From Flavobacteriales bacterium (GTDB lineage: Bacteria > Bacteroidota > Bacteroidia > Flavobacteriales_G > Salibacteraceae): a stretch of DNA of 64,000 bases. Below, one piece after another: positions 46,260-56,507 of the stretch. Where the stretch lies: the NCBI GenBank assembly GCA_018660685.1, contig JABJJW010000028.1, positions 35,184-99,183 on the forward strand, given 5' to 3'. The notes beneath the pieces are model-generated. The model had not been told where the DNA came from. It saw nothing but the letters and a program-made list of their open reading frames with translations, and made no database searches. A program made the position numbers and the translations under genes. Numbering within the stretch: position 1 is the first letter of the stretch; each line of letters begins with the position of its first letter.

Positions 46260-47455
46260 ATAAAGCAAACATCGATCATGTATTGATGGTTGCCGCCTGG
46301 TGGCCGACTACCGAGAAGCCAAATTCTGGTTTATTTATAAGAGAACATGCTCTTGCAGTTGCAAAGTATGTTAGAGAAGTTTCAGTTATTCACGTTTCGA
46401 TAGAAAAGGAACTGTCGTCATTCCCATTTTCAATAGAAATAGAGCAAAGCAACGACCGTGGGCTGCACGTTTATCATGCCCAAATAAAAACAGCTATTAG
46501 AATATTTGGCGTACATGATTTGCTTATCCGAAAGACCTTTGCTAAGTCATTCGCGCTGGTAGGTAAAAACTTCCTGCCTCAATTTTTCCACCTGCATGTA
46601 AGGGATCATATCACGAAATTGGCTCTAAAGGTTCAAGCTATCAAATCACTTCCGTTCATTCATACCGAACATTTTTCTTTCTATCACCATGGCATAGATT
46701 TATTGCCAAGAACAAAAAAAAAAAAGGAAATAGAAGATTTAAAAAACTGGTTTTCAAATTCGAAGCTAAAAATTTTCACACCTGTTTCGAATAACCTTGG
46801 GAATATAATTTGTGAACGTTTTGAACTCAAAAACGAGAAAATAGAGGTTATTCCCAACGTAGCTTCCAAGGCATTCTATTTCCATGAAAAGCCACATGAT
46901 AAATTAAAGAAATTCAAAATAGTACTTGCCGCAGCCTGGCTAGAACCTAAAAACCCTCAACTTTTCTTTGAGGCTATTACCAAACTTGCGCCCGAATTTA
47001 CTGAGCTTCTTGAAATTGATGTTTTTGGTGAAGGACCTGAACTAGAATTGAGCAGGGTAATAATTGAGAGCAAGTTGCCACACCTAAGTATTAATCTCAG
47101 AGGTTTTCAAAGCAAAACTGAACTAGCAAAAGCCCTGCAATCGGCACACTTATTTGTACATCCCACTAATAGAGAAAACCTACCCACTGTAATTATTGAA
47201 TCATTATGCTGTGGCACCCCTGTTTTATCTATGAATGTGAATGGAATTCCAGAATTAATAGATGACAGCAACGGAATTCTTGTAGAACCCAAAGATGTTG
47301 AAGCGCTAAAAAATGCGCTAAAAAAAATAATCTCCATCTATGAGAATTTTGATCGTAAAAGCATCGCTCAGGAAGCCCAAAATAGGTTTTCGCCTAGTGT
47401 GATTGGGAGAAAATTCTTCCATCTGTACCAGCAAATCTGCGCGGAAATTAAATGA
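46256..47455 (+). CDS. Glycosyltransferase, GT4 family, with an A12 tract
   Basis: A 399-aa GT-B enzyme. It opens MVAAWWPTTEKPNSGLFIREHALAVAKYV, a typical GT4 acceptor domain. The donor domain has NKIEVIPNVA-like text, AAWLEPKNPQLFFEAITKL and HLFVHPTNRENLPTVIIESLCCGTPVLSMNVNGIPELI (E-x7-E). A run of twelve A residues at 46714-46725 encodes a Lys stretch (TKKKKEIEDL), where slippage could switch the gene off. It overlaps both neighbours by 4 bp, so the block sulfotransferase-GT4-GT4 is one operon. Confidence 0.88.
   Translation: MNKANIDHVLMVAAWWPTTEKPNSGLFIREHALAVAKYVREVSVIHVSIEKELSSFPFSIEIEQSNDRGLHVYHAQIKTAIRIFGVHDLLIRKTFAKSFALVGKNFLPQFFHLHVRDHITKLALKVQAIKSLPFIHTEHFSFYHHGIDLLPRTKKKKEIEDLKNWFSNSKLKIFTPVSNNLGNIICERFELKNEKIEVIPNVASKAFYFHEKPHDKLKKFKIVLAAAWLEPKNPQLFFEAITKLAPEFTELLEIDVFGEGPELELSRVIIESKLPHLSINLRGFQSKTELAKALQSAHLFVHPTNRENLPTVIIESLCCGTPVLSMNVNGIPELIDDSNGILVEPKDVEALKNALKKIISIYENFDRKSIAQEAQNRFSPSVIGRKFFHLYQQICAEIK
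46714..46725. repeat. Homopolymeric A12 tract inside a glycosyltransferase gene
   Basis: Twelve consecutive A residues inside the coding frame, the longest homopolymer I noticed in the window. Gain or loss of one base would frameshift the enzyme at about residue 157. Confidence 0.9.
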
Positions 47456-48624
47456 AAAATACCACCACCGTTGTGATGCTCCTTGACAACCCCCTTATTT
47501 CTGATTCAAGGGTAGAGAAAGAAGCCGTTTCTTTTATTAATTCTGGGTTTAACGTAATAGTTTACTGTGTTTCTGATAAGAATTTACCTTTAGAAGAAAC
47601 CCGCAATGGAATCGCTATCAAACGCATTCTCAGTCCATTTTTTCAAAAGCCTTTTGGTAAAAATTATAACGAAGAATTGAAGCTGTTTGCAAATAAAATC
47701 CTTCAGGTGTCTTTTGACATACTGCACTGTCATGACTATATGTTGATGCCTTTAGCAGCGCTTATAAAGCATAAAGAGCCTAGAATTTTCTTGACTTATG
47801 ATAGTCATGAATACCTAATAGGCTGGCCTTATTACAAGGAAACTCCTAGCCTAGTTAATCGGCTAAAAGGCTATTTGGTTTGGAGGAGAATGCTTCAAAA
47901 TGAAAAAAATGCTTCAAAATCCATCAACGCCCTTTTAACGTCAAGCACAGCGATTTCCGCAGCGTTAAAAAAACGCTTTAAGCTTCCTTTTGAGGGTATC
48001 TCTGTCAGAAACATTCCTGAATCTAAGAAAATAGATCCGACTATTTCGCTCCGGGAAACGTTGAAAATAAGTAATAATCGGAAATTACTTGTTCACTCAG
48101 GAAGTGTCTACATGCCACTAAAATTTATTGAACAATTAATTCGCCTAATTAATAATTCCATTAATTTATCTCTTGTGTTTATAGGCAACCGATCTATTCA
48201 TGGCGATTTAAAAGAGGAGTATAGAGAAGCCCAACACATCCATTTTATTGACTACCAGCCAAACCTATTGCTTGATCAACTTGCCAGCTGCGATGCCGGG
48301 ATTCTTTACACTAGATCAAAGTCATACAAAGCACATCAGCTAGGTTCTTCAAACAAACTGATGGAATATGGACTCGCGGGCTTGCCAACCATAGGCACAG
48401 ATCAACCGGCGCACCAAGAACTTAAAGAACAATTTAATCATATTGAATTGTTCTATGAAAACAACATTACTTCCTTTAAATCGGCCACCAATCGCATGAT
48501 TGATCTACTTCCAGAAAAAAAGAAAAACGCAGAAGGCATTAAACACTCGCTATCTTGGAAAAATGAATTTAGACCTGTGATTGAGCTTTATAAAAAAGTA
48601 GCCGATAGGATGGCTGAGGCATAG
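47452..48624 (+). CDS. Glycosyltransferase, GT4-like
   Basis: A 390-aa GT-B enzyme with MLLDNPLISDSRVEKEAVSFINSGFNVIVYCVSD at the N-terminus, DILHCHDYMLMPLAALIKH and TYDSHEYLIGWP, and a donor domain with LVHSGSVYMPLKFIEQLIRLIN, LASCDAGILYTRSKSYKAHQLGSSNKLMEYGLAGLPTIGTD. It overlaps the previous gene by 4 bp and closes the polysaccharide cluster. It is A/T-rich. Its sugar specificity cannot be read from the sequence. Confidence 0.85.
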   Translation: MKNTTTVVMLLDNPLISDSRVEKEAVSFINSGFNVIVYCVSDKNLPLEETRNGIAIKRILSPFFQKPFGKNYNEELKLFANKILQVSFDILHCHDYMLMPLAALIKHKEPRIFLTYDSHEYLIGWPYYKETPSLVNRLKGYLVWRRMLQNEKNASKSINALLTSSTAISAALKKRFKLPFEGISVRNIPESKKIDPTISLRETLKISNNRKLLVHSGSVYMPLKFIEQLIRLINNSINLSLVFIGNRSIHGDLKEEYREAQHIHFIDYQPNLLLDQLASCDAGILYTRSKSYKAHQLGSSNKLMEYGLAGLPTIGTDQPAHQELKEQFNHIELFYENNITSFKSATNRMIDLLPEKKKNAEGIKHSLSWKNEFRPVIELYKKVADRMAEA

Positions 48625-48694
48625 CGGAATTATGCCGAATGCCTGCTCGATTGCGTATTCCGACATTCGTGTTTTCCTTAGAACTTCTGGAGTT

Positions 48695-48702
48695 TACATT
48701 TG
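48695..48702 (+). promoter_or_regulatory. -7 promoter element TACATTTG before sdhCAB
   Basis: Exact TAnnTTTG match followed by CCTCC, 24 bases before the sdhC ATG (48727), leaving room for a short leader. Confidence 0.55.
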
Positions 48703-48726
48703 CCTCCTGATTACAGATATTAAATT

Positions 48727-49398
48727 ATGGTAGCACTAATCCGCACTTCAGTAGCCAGGAAATATGCCATGGCGCTTTCGGGATTTTTTCTTCTCTTCTT
48801 CCTGCTTCAACACCTGACGATCAACTTCACCTCAATCCTCAGCGCTGAGACCTTTAATTTTCTCTCTCATTTCATGGGCACTAACCCTTTCGTTCAGTAC
48901 GCCCTTCAGCCGGTGCTGGCATTTGGAGTGTTTTTTCACATCGCAATGGGAATTGTGCTCGAATTGCAGAATCGCGCAGCTCGGGATCTCAATTATTCCT
49001 ATTCAAATCCAGCGGCAAGCTCCACATGGATGAGTAGAAACATGATCATTACAGGGATCGCAGTCCTGCTCTTTTTAGGTCTACACTTTTATGACTTCTG
49101 GTTCCCAGAACTAAAGCTCAAATTCATCGATGGAGTGTGGAACATTGAAGACCGTTATTTCTCAGAGCTGCAACACAAATTCGCCGACCCAATCCGAACT
49201 GCACTCTATGTACTTTCATTCGGTTTCTTGGCGTTGCATCTCTTACACGGATTTCAAAGCGCCTTTCAATCAGTTGGATTCAGAAATAACAAGTACACCC
49301 CAACTGTGAAACTATTGGCAAACATTTATGGCGTCGCTGTTCCATTAGGATTTATCGTCGTTGCCTTGTATCACTACTTCGGATCATTAACGCATTAA
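48727..49398 (+). CDS. sdhC: Succinate dehydrogenase cytochrome b subunit
   Basis: A 223-aa membrane subunit with five transmembrane helices, of the di-heme type B found in Bacteroidota. Candidate heme-ligand His residues sit in [29 protein letters not shown] and [13 protein letters not shown]. It anchors SdhAB and passes electrons to menaquinone. sdhA starts eight bases downstream. Function in either direction (succinate oxidation or fumarate reduction) is possible for this type. Confidence 0.93.
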   Translation: MVALIRTSVARKYAMALSGFFLLFFLLQHLTINFTSILSAETFNFLSHFMGTNPFVQYALQPVLAFGVFFHIAMGIVLELQNRAARDLNYSYSNPAASSTWMSRNMIITGIAVLLFLGLHFYDFWFPELKLKFIDGVWNIEDRYFSELQHKFADPIRTALYVLSFGFLALHLLHGFQSAFQSVGFRNNKYTPTVKLLANIYGVAVPLGFIVVALYHYFGSLTH

Positions 49399-49406
49399 GA
49401 AGAGAC

Positions 49407-51410
49407 ATGACAAAGCTCGATTCAAAAATTCCAGAAGGTCCAATTGCAGACAAATGGACGAAACACAAAAACGACATCAACGTCGTTAATCCTGCCAACA
49501 AGCGATCCATTGATGTAATCGTGGTCGGTTCAGGTCTTGCAGGTGGATCAGCGAGTGCGTCGCTCGCAGAGATGGGATATAATGTCAAAACATTCTGCTT
49601 TCAAGATTCACCTCGAAGAGCGCACTCGATTGCTGCACAAGGAGGAATCAATGCTGCAAAGAATTATCAAAATGATGGTGACTCCACATATCGATTGTTC
49701 TACGACACGGTAAAGGGAGGTGATTATCGAGCTCGGGAAGCGAACGTGTATCGACTCGCGGAAGTTTCGGCTAACATCATCGACCAGTGTGTTGCCCAAG
49801 GAGTGCCATTTGCACGTGAGTATGGCGGCTTACTAGACAACCGGTCTTTTGGAGGTGTGCTGGTTTCCAGGACTTTCTATGCCAAAGGGCAGACTGGGCA
49901 ACAGTTACTTCTTGGAGCCTACTCAGCGATGGCCCGGAAGATTAATACTGGCAAAATCAAGATGTACAACAGGCACGAAATGCTGGACTTGGTCATCGTA
50001 GATGGAAAGGCCAGAGGAATCATTGCCCGAAATCTAGTAACTGGAAAGATCGAACGGCACGCTGCACATGCTGTTGTGCTTGCCACTGGAGGCTACGGAA
50101 ATGTCTTTTTCCTTTCGACCAATGCCATGGGTTCTAACGTAACAGCGGCTTGGAGAGCTCATAGAAAAGGAGCATTCTTTTCAAACCCATGTTACACACA
50201 GATTCATCCTACGTGCATTCCCCGTTCGGGTGACTATCAATCAAAGCTGACTCTGATGTCTGAGTCGCTCAGGAACGATGGTAGGATTTGGGTACCAAAA
50301 GAAAAGGAAGATGCCATTGCGATTCAGGAGAATCGAATGAATGCGATTGATCTTCCTGAAGAAAAAAGAGACTATTACTTAGAACGACGGTATCCGGCCT
50401 TTGGTAACTTGGTTCCTCGTGACGTAGCATCTCGAGCTGCCAAAGAACGATGCGACGCGGGTTTTGGTGTCAACGAAACAGGTGAGGCAGTGTACCTAGA
50501 CTTCGCTACAGCAATCATGCGCTATGGGCAAGAGAAGGCTAATATTCTTCATCTCGAGAATCCTTCCGATGCGAAAATTAGAGAATTGGGCGAAGGCGTA
50601 GTGGAAGCCAAGTATGGAAATCTATTTCAGATGTATGAAAAGATCACGGATGATAATCCATACAAAATGCCCATGAAAATTTATCCTGCGGTTCACTATA
50701 CAATGGGCGGATTATGGGTAGACTACAATTTGATGACGAGCATCCCTGGTTGTTATGCTGCAGGGGAAGCAAACTTCTCTGATCACGGTGCGAATCGACT
50801 TGGTGCTTCTGCATTAATGCAAGGGCTCGCCGATGGATACTTTGTACTTCCTTACACAATTGGAGATTTCTTGGCGGACGACATCCGAACGGGACCAATT
50901 TCAACCGAATCTGCGGAATTTGATCAAGCAGAAAAAGATGTCCGAGAAAGATTGGATAGCCTGATCAACAACAAAGGATCGAAGTCTGTGGATCATTTCC
51001 ACAAAAGACTGGGTAAGGTCATGTGGGACAAAGTTGGAATGGCACGAAATGAAAAGGGACTAAAAGAAGCGATTGAGGAAATTCGACAGATCCGCGATGA
51101 ATTCTATGAGGACGTATTTGTACCTGGCAGTCAGAACGAATTCAATCAAGAGCTGGCAAAAGCAACTCGAGTTGCGGACTTTTTAGAACTCGGTGAGTTA
51201 TTCGCGAAAGATGCACTGGAAAGAACGGAATCATGCGGTGGCCACTTCCGTGAAGAATCACAAACACCAGAAGGCGAGGCGCTTCGAGACGATGAAAACT
51301 TTGCGTTTTCATCGAATTGGGAATGGACGGGTGATCCTAGAAATTCAGTCATGCACAAAGAAGAATTGACGTTTAACGATATTGAATTGAAGCAGCGTTC
51401 ATACAAGTAG
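49407..51410 (+). CDS. sdhA: Succinate dehydrogenase/fumarate reductase flavoprotein subunit
   Basis: A 667-aa flavoprotein. The Rossmann motif is [19 protein letters not shown], and the His for covalent FAD is in [20 protein letters not shown]. Active-site regions include [11 protein letters not shown] and [12 protein letters not shown]…[25 protein letters not shown]. It oxidises succinate to fumarate in the TCA cycle. Length and the sdhC-A-B order are typical of Bacteroidota. Confidence 0.96.
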   Translation: MTKLDSKIPEGPIADKWTKHKNDINVVNPANKRSIDVIVVGSGLAGGSASASLAEMGYNVKTFCFQDSPRRAHSIAAQGGINAAKNYQNDGDSTYRLFYDTVKGGDYRAREANVYRLAEVSANIIDQCVAQGVPFAREYGGLLDNRSFGGVLVSRTFYAKGQTGQQLLLGAYSAMARKINTGKIKMYNRHEMLDLVIVDGKARGIIARNLVTGKIERHAAHAVVLATGGYGNVFFLSTNAMGSNVTAAWRAHRKGAFFSNPCYTQIHPTCIPRSGDYQSKLTLMSESLRNDGRIWVPKEKEDAIAIQENRMNAIDLPEEKRDYYLERRYPAFGNLVPRDVASRAAKERCDAGFGVNETGEAVYLDFATAIMRYGQEKANILHLENPSDAKIRELGEGVVEAKYGNLFQMYEKITDDNPYKMPMKIYPAVHYTMGGLWVDYNLMTSIPGCYAAGEANFSDHGANRLGASALMQGLADGYFVLPYTIGDFLADDIRTGPISTESAEFDQAEKDVRERLDSLINNKGSKSVDHFHKRLGKVMWDKVGMARNEKGLKEAIEEIRQIRDEFYEDVFVPGSQNEFNQELAKATRVADFLELGELFAKDALERTESCGGHFREESQTPEGEALRDDENFAFSSNWEWTGDPRNSVMHKEELTFNDIELKQRSYK

Positions 51411-51435
51411 AATTACTTGACAAAGCGAAAAGCAT

Positions 51436-52185
51436 ATGAATCTTACACTTAAAATTTGGAGACAGCAGGACGCCAACTCAAAGGGCGCAATGCACACATA
51501 CGAAGTCTCCGATATTTCCGAACACATGTCCTTCCTTGAAATGCTCGATGTCCTGAATGAAGGACTTGTTGCAAAAGGGGAATCTCCAGTCGCATTTGAT
51601 CATGACTGTCGAGAGGGAATTTGCGGAATGTGTTCTTTGTACATCAATGGAGAACCACACGGACCTGATAGAGCAATAACAACATGTCAATTGCACATGC
51701 GAAAGTTCAAGGATGGAGAGACCATACATATTGAACCATGGAGAGCGAAAGCATTTCCGGTCATTAAGGATCTTACCGTTGATCGATCATCCTTTGACCG
51801 TATTATTCAAGCTGGTGGTTATGTGTCAGTGAACACCTCGGGCAATACTCAAGATGCGAATGCCATTCCGATTCCAAAGGCAGATGCGGATAATGCATTT
51901 GATGCAGCGACATGCATTGGTTGTGGAGCATGTGTGGCAGCGTGTAAGAATGCATCAGCAATGCTGTTTGTTTCGGCCAAGGTTTCGCAGTTAGCTCTGC
52001 TTCCACAGGGACAAGTCGAGCGTAAGGATCGAGTCATGAACATGGTGGACCAAATGGACAAGGAAGGATTTGGAAATTGCACCAATACTGGAGCTTGCTC
52101 GATTGAATGCCCTAAGGAGATTTCACTCGACAACATTGCTCGAATGAATAGAGAGTTTTTAATTGCATCTGTCTTACCTGAGTAA
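51436..52185 (+). CDS. sdhB: Succinate dehydrogenase/fumarate reductase iron-sulfur subunit
   Basis: A 249-aa iron-sulfur protein. The [2Fe-2S] ligands lie in [16 protein letters not shown] and TTCQLHM; the C-terminal clusters are bound by [25 protein letters not shown]. It links the flavin in SdhA to the heme subunit. It follows sdhA by 25 bp and is followed by a plausible terminator. Confidence 0.95.
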   Translation: MNLTLKIWRQQDANSKGAMHTYEVSDISEHMSFLEMLDVLNEGLVAKGESPVAFDHDCREGICGMCSLYINGEPHGPDRAITTCQLHMRKFKDGETIHIEPWRAKAFPVIKDLTVDRSSFDRIIQAGGYVSVNTSGNTQDANAIPIPKADADNAFDAATCIGCGACVAACKNASAMLFVSAKVSQLALLPQGQVERKDRVMNMVDQMDKEGFGNCTNTGACSIECPKEISLDNIARMNREFLIASVLPE

Positions 52186-52215
52186 TCTAAATTTTACATA
52201 GAAAGAATTTGAATT

Positions 52216-52239
52216 AGGGGCCTTATGTCCCTTTTGTTT
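52216..52239 (+). terminator. Possible terminator after sdhCAB
   Basis: AGGGGC pairs with GTCCCT (one G-T pair) around a five-base loop, followed by TTTGTTTG. The stem is short, so this is a moderate call. Confidence 0.4.
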
Positions 52240-52270
52240 GTAATAACGTGCCTGTTAGTCGAACTTTAAG

Positions 52271-52278
52271 TAAGTTTG
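52271..52278 (+). promoter_or_regulatory. -7 promoter element TAAGTTTG before the T9SS surface protein
   Basis: Exact TAnnTTTG match 22 bases before the ATG at 52301. This is one of the longer leaders in the window. Confidence 0.5.
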
Positions 52279-52300
52279 GTTATATATTTACTTAACTATT

Positions 52301-55234
52301 ATGAAAAAACTCCTTACTCTATTTATTTCAGTCGCTCTCGGAGGTCTGGTGGCCTATGGACAAAGTTCAGCTAGCGGCACCTATTCTTCGGGTAATATCT
52401 CGACGAATTACGGTTATTACAGCTCAAGCTGTAACGCAGGAAACACAATAACAGTTTCTGTTCCTGCAGGATCTCTTGTCGTAGGCGTTGATGTCTCATA
52501 CAACATGGTGGCCCAATCGGGCGCATGGATGGGGGAACAGCGTTCAAGAATTTCGTGTACGACTACAGGTAACACAGAACCCTCCTACTATTCAGGAAGT
52601 GGTTATGGCGGAACTTATGGCTATAACCGGACTGATCTAGATATTGCAAATGGCATATCTACGGGTAGCTACACTTTTGCAATGCAGTCCTATAGGACTT
52701 GGGGAAGTTACGGTGGTTGCGGCACCTACTATCAGCAAATTCCAAATAACACTTGGTCCGTTACTGTTTATTACTGCTCGGCTACCCCAACGTACACGCC
52801 AATATTGAGTACAGACACGGTCTTGGGAACTTGCGGGGCAGACTCAATAGTTGTGACTGCGAACGGTAATTACTCATCGTTTCTTTGGTCAAATGGGTCA
52901 ACTGACTCTATAACATCACTGTTTGCTAGTGGTGAGTATTCTGTAGAAGCTACGGATGCCGGTGGATGTCCATATTCTGACACCCTTACAGCCAGTCTAA
53001 TCAAGCCAAATGTTTATCCTGCGGACACTTCAATCTGCATCGGTTTTGGTGATAGCGTGGAAATGAACGCTCTTTACACTGCGCCAGCGTCATGTATGAC
53101 AATGCCTGGCTTTGAAGAATCAAATAATACTGTTGTAGATCACAATTCGTACTCAGGAGATGACCGAGGTGGTATTGCGATTACCCCTGATTATTTCTAC
53201 TATGTTGGAGATAATAACACGGTCCGTTATAATGCAGAGGATATGAGTAGTCCTACTTCTCTTCCTCAACGTGATGGAATCTTCAGTGACCTTGGAAATG
53301 GCCAACTATACACCTTCTGGGATACAGTTGATAATGGGTTTGCTAGTAGCAGCACATATTACAACACGATCAATGCAATCCGAATGATGAACACCAGTCT
53401 TGGATATGGTACCATCATAGGACTTTCTCAAGAAATCAGTGCTGGTTATACTTCATTCATTGCTGCGGGAACAGGATATGTAATTCTTTGGGCAAATAAT
53501 AATGATACGTTCTACCACATTGATTTAATGGATGGAACAGTTACAAACCTTGGAACTGGCAATCTGACATCTTACTCAAATCCTGGAGTTTACTATCAGA
53601 GTGCAGAGAACTGGTCTAGATGGGGAATTGCTGAGTGCGACGGCGCTGGCAACTACTCTATAATTGGTAGAGCTTACTACCATAATGGTTCTTATGTTGC
53701 CGGATATTCTACGCCGACTCGGTTTGTACGATGGAATATTTCAACTGGAAGCAATGAGCTTGTTAGTACCCTATCAAGCGGTGCTAGTGATATGGCCTGT
53801 ATCACATACTCAAGATGGCACCAGCGTTGGTACTTCCACCATGAGAGTAGCAGTGCTACATTTGGTGGGGGCTCAGAAACTGCTGGATACGCTGATGTTA
53901 CGGGAGCGGGAACGTCTCCATTTGTATTCTCATGGAGCACAGGTGATTCAACTCAAAGTATCAGAGTTCACCCTACATCAACCACCACTTACTATGTTGA
54001 TATTACTGATGGAATTCAGACATGTTCTGACAGTGCTACTGTAAATGTTGATCCTGTGCCAGTAATTTCCATTACTGAGAATAACATTGCCTGTAATGGC
54101 GATAGCACCGGTTCAATCAATGCAACTGCATCCGGAAGTAGCTCACCATATATGTACATGTGGTCAAATGGTGATTCTACTGCGTCGATCGTTGATCTTG
54201 GCGGCGGAATGTATTACCTGACTGTAACAGATGACAATGGTTGTATGTCAATGGACACAGCTGAAGTCACGCAGCCATTGGTTCCATTTACTCCAATTCT
54301 CGCTAATGTTATGGACTTGAATTGCTTCGGAGACAACAGTGGATCTGGAACTGTACTTCCTGCTGGAGGTGACGGACCATATACTTATGCTTGGTCTACC
54401 GGAGGAACTTCTGCTAGCGAAACTTCCCTTGCTGCTGGTGCAGTTTCTGTTACAGTTACTGACGCCAATGGATGTGAAAGAATCCTTTCCGATTCGCTTG
54501 ATCAGCCAGATGAATTCTTTGCTAATCTCGGAATGACCGTAACCACTTGTTCTGGAGACGAAGATGGTACAGCCTCATCAAACGCCACTGGTGGAACTGA
54601 GCCTTACTCCTACTCTTGGGGGTCCGGTGGATCAGATTCAAGTATTTCTGGAATTTCTTCTGGATATCAAAACTTGACTGTTACAGATGCTAATGGTTGT
54701 GTGTATGTTGACTCTGTTGACGTTGCATTCCAATTTGCAAGCCCGGTTGTACCTGTTGGTCCAGTTGACACAATGTGCAACGGTTTTACATACGTGCTTG
54801 ATGCGGGATCAGATGGTTCTATGTACGAATGGAGCACTGGTGACTCAACGCAAACGATTACCATCTCAACGAGTGGTCTTTACGACGTAACCGTTACTAA
54901 TAACGACGGTTGTGCTACAGAAGCCACAACCTTGGTAGTCAAGAAAACTTGTGTTACTGGTGTCTCTAGCATCGCTGGCGAAGAATTATCAGTCAATATC
55001 TTTCCTAACCCAACTGATGGAATCATCAACCTTGAGGTTAAAGGAGACTTGACAGATGCACTTGATCTTGCTATTCTTGATCTAAGTGGACGTGTTGTTT
55101 GGTCTAAGGCATCTGCCGTCGCACCAAACGGTCTACAATCAATTGATTTGAGTAATCATGCCGCTGGAACTTACTTCCTCAGAATGACTCAGGAGAATCA
55201 AGTGGTTAACGTAACACCAGTTACCATTAAGTAA
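52301..55234 (+). CDS. Large secreted T9SS protein with SprB-type repeats
   Basis: A 977-aa secreted protein. It has a signal peptide (MKKLLTLFISVALGGLVAYGQ), a Gly/Ser/Tyr-rich N-terminal domain, a bacterial Ig-like unit (VVTANGNYSSFLWSNGSTDSITSL…) and a beta-propeller-like central part. At about 585-810 are three SprB-type repeats (NIACNGDSTGSINATASG…YMWSNGDSTASI…YYLTVTDDNGC, and two more ending VTDANGC). Another Ig-like unit follows, and a T9SS type A sorting domain (VNIFPNPTDGIINLEV…AAGTYFLRM) ends it. It should be secreted by T9SS and attached to the surface, perhaps as an adhesin. Its own promoter and terminator make it a monocistron. Confidence 0.9.
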   Translation: MKKLLTLFISVALGGLVAYGQSSASGTYSSGNISTNYGYYSSSCNAGNTITVSVPAGSLVVGVDVSYNMVAQSGAWMGEQRSRISCTTTGNTEPSYYSGSGYGGTYGYNRTDLDIANGISTGSYTFAMQSYRTWGSYGGCGTYYQQIPNNTWSVTVYYCSATPTYTPILSTDTVLGTCGADSIVVTANGNYSSFLWSNGSTDSITSLFASGEYSVEATDAGGCPYSDTLTASLIKPNVYPADTSICIGFGDSVEMNALYTAPASCMTMPGFEESNNTVVDHNSYSGDDRGGIAITPDYFYYVGDNNTVRYNAEDMSSPTSLPQRDGIFSDLGNGQLYTFWDTVDNGFASSSTYYNTINAIRMMNTSLGYGTIIGLSQEISAGYTSFIAAGTGYVILWANNNDTFYHIDLMDGTVTNLGTGNLTSYSNPGVYYQSAENWSRWGIAECDGAGNYSIIGRAYYHNGSYVAGYSTPTRFVRWNISTGSNELVSTLSSGASDMACITYSRWHQRWYFHHESSSATFGGGSETAGYADVTGAGTSPFVFSWSTGDSTQSIRVHPTSTTTYYVDITDGIQTCSDSATVNVDPVPVISITENNIACNGDSTGSINATASGSSSPYMYMWSNGDSTASIVDLGGGMYYLTVTDDNGCMSMDTAEVTQPLVPFTPILANVMDLNCFGDNSGSGTVLPAGGDGPYTYAWSTGGTSASETSLAAGAVSVTVTDANGCERILSDSLDQPDEFFANLGMTVTTCSGDEDGTASSNATGGTEPYSYSWGSGGSDSSISGISSGYQNLTVTDANGCVYVDSVDVAFQFASPVVPVGPVDTMCNGFTYVLDAGSDGSMYEWSTGDSTQTITISTSGLYDVTVTNNDGCATEATTLVVKKTCVTGVSSIAGEELSVNIFPNPTDGIINLEVKGDLTDALDLAILDLSGRVVWSKASAVAPNGLQSIDLSNHAAGTYFLRMTQENQVVNVTPVTIK

Positions 55235-55253
55235 CACTAGGGTTAGAAAATTT

Positions 55254-55278
55254 AAAAGGGGCTTCGGCCCCTTTTTTT
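55254..55278 (+). terminator. Strong rho-independent terminator after the T9SS surface protein
   Basis: A 9-bp perfect stem AAAAGGGGC/GCCCCTTTT with a TTCG tetraloop, overlapping a run of seven T residues. Confidence 0.9.
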
Positions 55279-55323
55279 ATGCCTTATTTTCTGAGTTCTC
55301 ATCCTCCGCTGCCCAGAGCATTT

Positions 55324-55331
55324 TACATTTG
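55324..55331 (+). promoter_or_regulatory. -7 promoter element TACATTTG before the aminotransferase operon
   Basis: Exact TAnnTTTG match followed by CCGTCC, 18 bases before the ATG at 55350. Confidence 0.55.
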
Positions 55332-55349
55332 CCGTCCAAGTCTGCCCGT

Positions 55350-56507
55350 ATGTATAAGTTTCCTGGTTCCGTTCATTCGAAACTTCCAAAAGTTGGAACC
55401 ACCATCTTCACGGTAATGTCAAAATTGGCAGTTGATCAAGGAGCTATCAACCTTTCACAAGGTTTTCCTGACTTCCCTGTTTCACCGCACCTTGTTGACT
55501 TGGTTTACAAACACATGCGCGAAGGGCGAAATCAATATCCTCCGATGGCTGGCATTCCGAGACTTAGAGAGGTTATTTCTGCCAAACAAGAGTCATTGTA
55601 CAGCGCTCAGTACGATCCTGAGACCGAGGTGACCATCACCGCTGGAGGAACCCAAGCAATCTTTACGGCTATCCAAGCAACGATAGGCGAAGGTGATGAA
55701 GTCATTCTTTTCACTCCTGCTTATGACTGCTATGCGCCGGCGATTGAATTGGTGGGAGGCAAACCGGTCTATGTTCAACTAAACTCCGATGATTATTCAA
55801 TTGACTGGCGGCAGGTTAAAAAGCTAATCAGTCGACATACCAAGATGATCATGCTGAATACTCCTCATAATCCTACTGGAGCGACGTTGACTTCAAAGGA
55901 CATGAAGGAGCTAATCAAGATTACAAAAGGGAGTGACATCATAATCATGAGCGATGAAGTGTACGAACACATCATATTTGACGGACAAGAGCATCAGAGT
56001 GTCAGTCGATACAAGGAACTCGCTGAGCGATCATTTGTGGTATACTCCTTCGGTAAAACCTTTCACGTCACAGGTTGGAAAACTGGCTATGTTCTCGCGC
56101 CTTCAAATTTGATGGCAGAATTTCGAAAGGTGCACCAATTCAATGTATTTACAGCCAATGCTCCGATCCAATATGCCTTGGCAGAATACATGATCAACAG
56201 CGATAATTATATGTCAGTTGCTGCTGAGTATCAACGAAAAAGAGACGTGTTTCTGAGCGCGGTGGAAGGCTCAAGGTTTAAAGTTAAACCTTCGAAAGGT
56301 ACCTACTTTCAACTCCTGGATTACAGCACCATTAGCGATGAAGCGGATACAGAATTGGCAAAACGACTGACCATTGAGCATAAGATTGCCTCTATCCCCG
56401 TATCTGTGTTTTATCACAACCCGGTCCAGAACAATGTCCTTCGATTCTGCTTTGCGAAAGAGGAGGAAACATTACTCAGAGCCGGCGAGATAATCTCTTC
56501 GATATGA
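55350..56507 (+). CDS. Methionine aminotransferase (YbdL-like, PLP-dependent)
   Basis: A 385-aa fold-type I aminotransferase. It opens MYKFPGSVHSKLPKVGTTIFTVMSKLA and continues INLSQGFPDFPVSPHLVDLV, the YbdL/KAT signature; SDEVYEH and YSFGKTFHVTGWKTGY give the PLP-contacting Asp/Tyr and the Schiff-base Lys. Family members transaminate methionine and other large hydrophobic or aromatic residues. It overlaps the next gene, an omega-amidase, by 4 bp. The pairing supports glutamine-dependent transamination with release of the alpha-ketoglutaramate product. Confidence 0.9.
   Translation: MYKFPGSVHSKLPKVGTTIFTVMSKLAVDQGAINLSQGFPDFPVSPHLVDLVYKHMREGRNQYPPMAGIPRLREVISAKQESLYSAQYDPETEVTITAGGTQAIFTAIQATIGEGDEVILFTPAYDCYAPAIELVGGKPVYVQLNSDDYSIDWRQVKKLISRHTKMIMLNTPHNPTGATLTSKDMKELIKITKGSDIIIMSDEVYEHIIFDGQEHQSVSRYKELAERSFVVYSFGKTFHVTGWKTGYVLAPSNLMAEFRKVHQFNVFTANAPIQYALAEYMINSDNYMSVAAEYQRKRDVFLSAVEGSRFKVKPSKGTYFQLLDYSTISDEADTELAKRLTIEHKIASIPVSVFYHNPVQNNVLRFCFAKEEETLLRAGEIISSI

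Noticed and set aside
47890-47920. Direct repeat ATGCTTCAAAAT twice at a 19-bp period
   Set aside because: It is short, lies in an A/T-rich coding region, and the frame stays open through it. Chance or minor slippage is enough.
53664-54044. A 126-aa ORF in another frame within the T9SS protein
   Set aside because: It is a shadow ORF with no promoter, no recognisable domain, and low-complexity content from the repeat-rich host gene.
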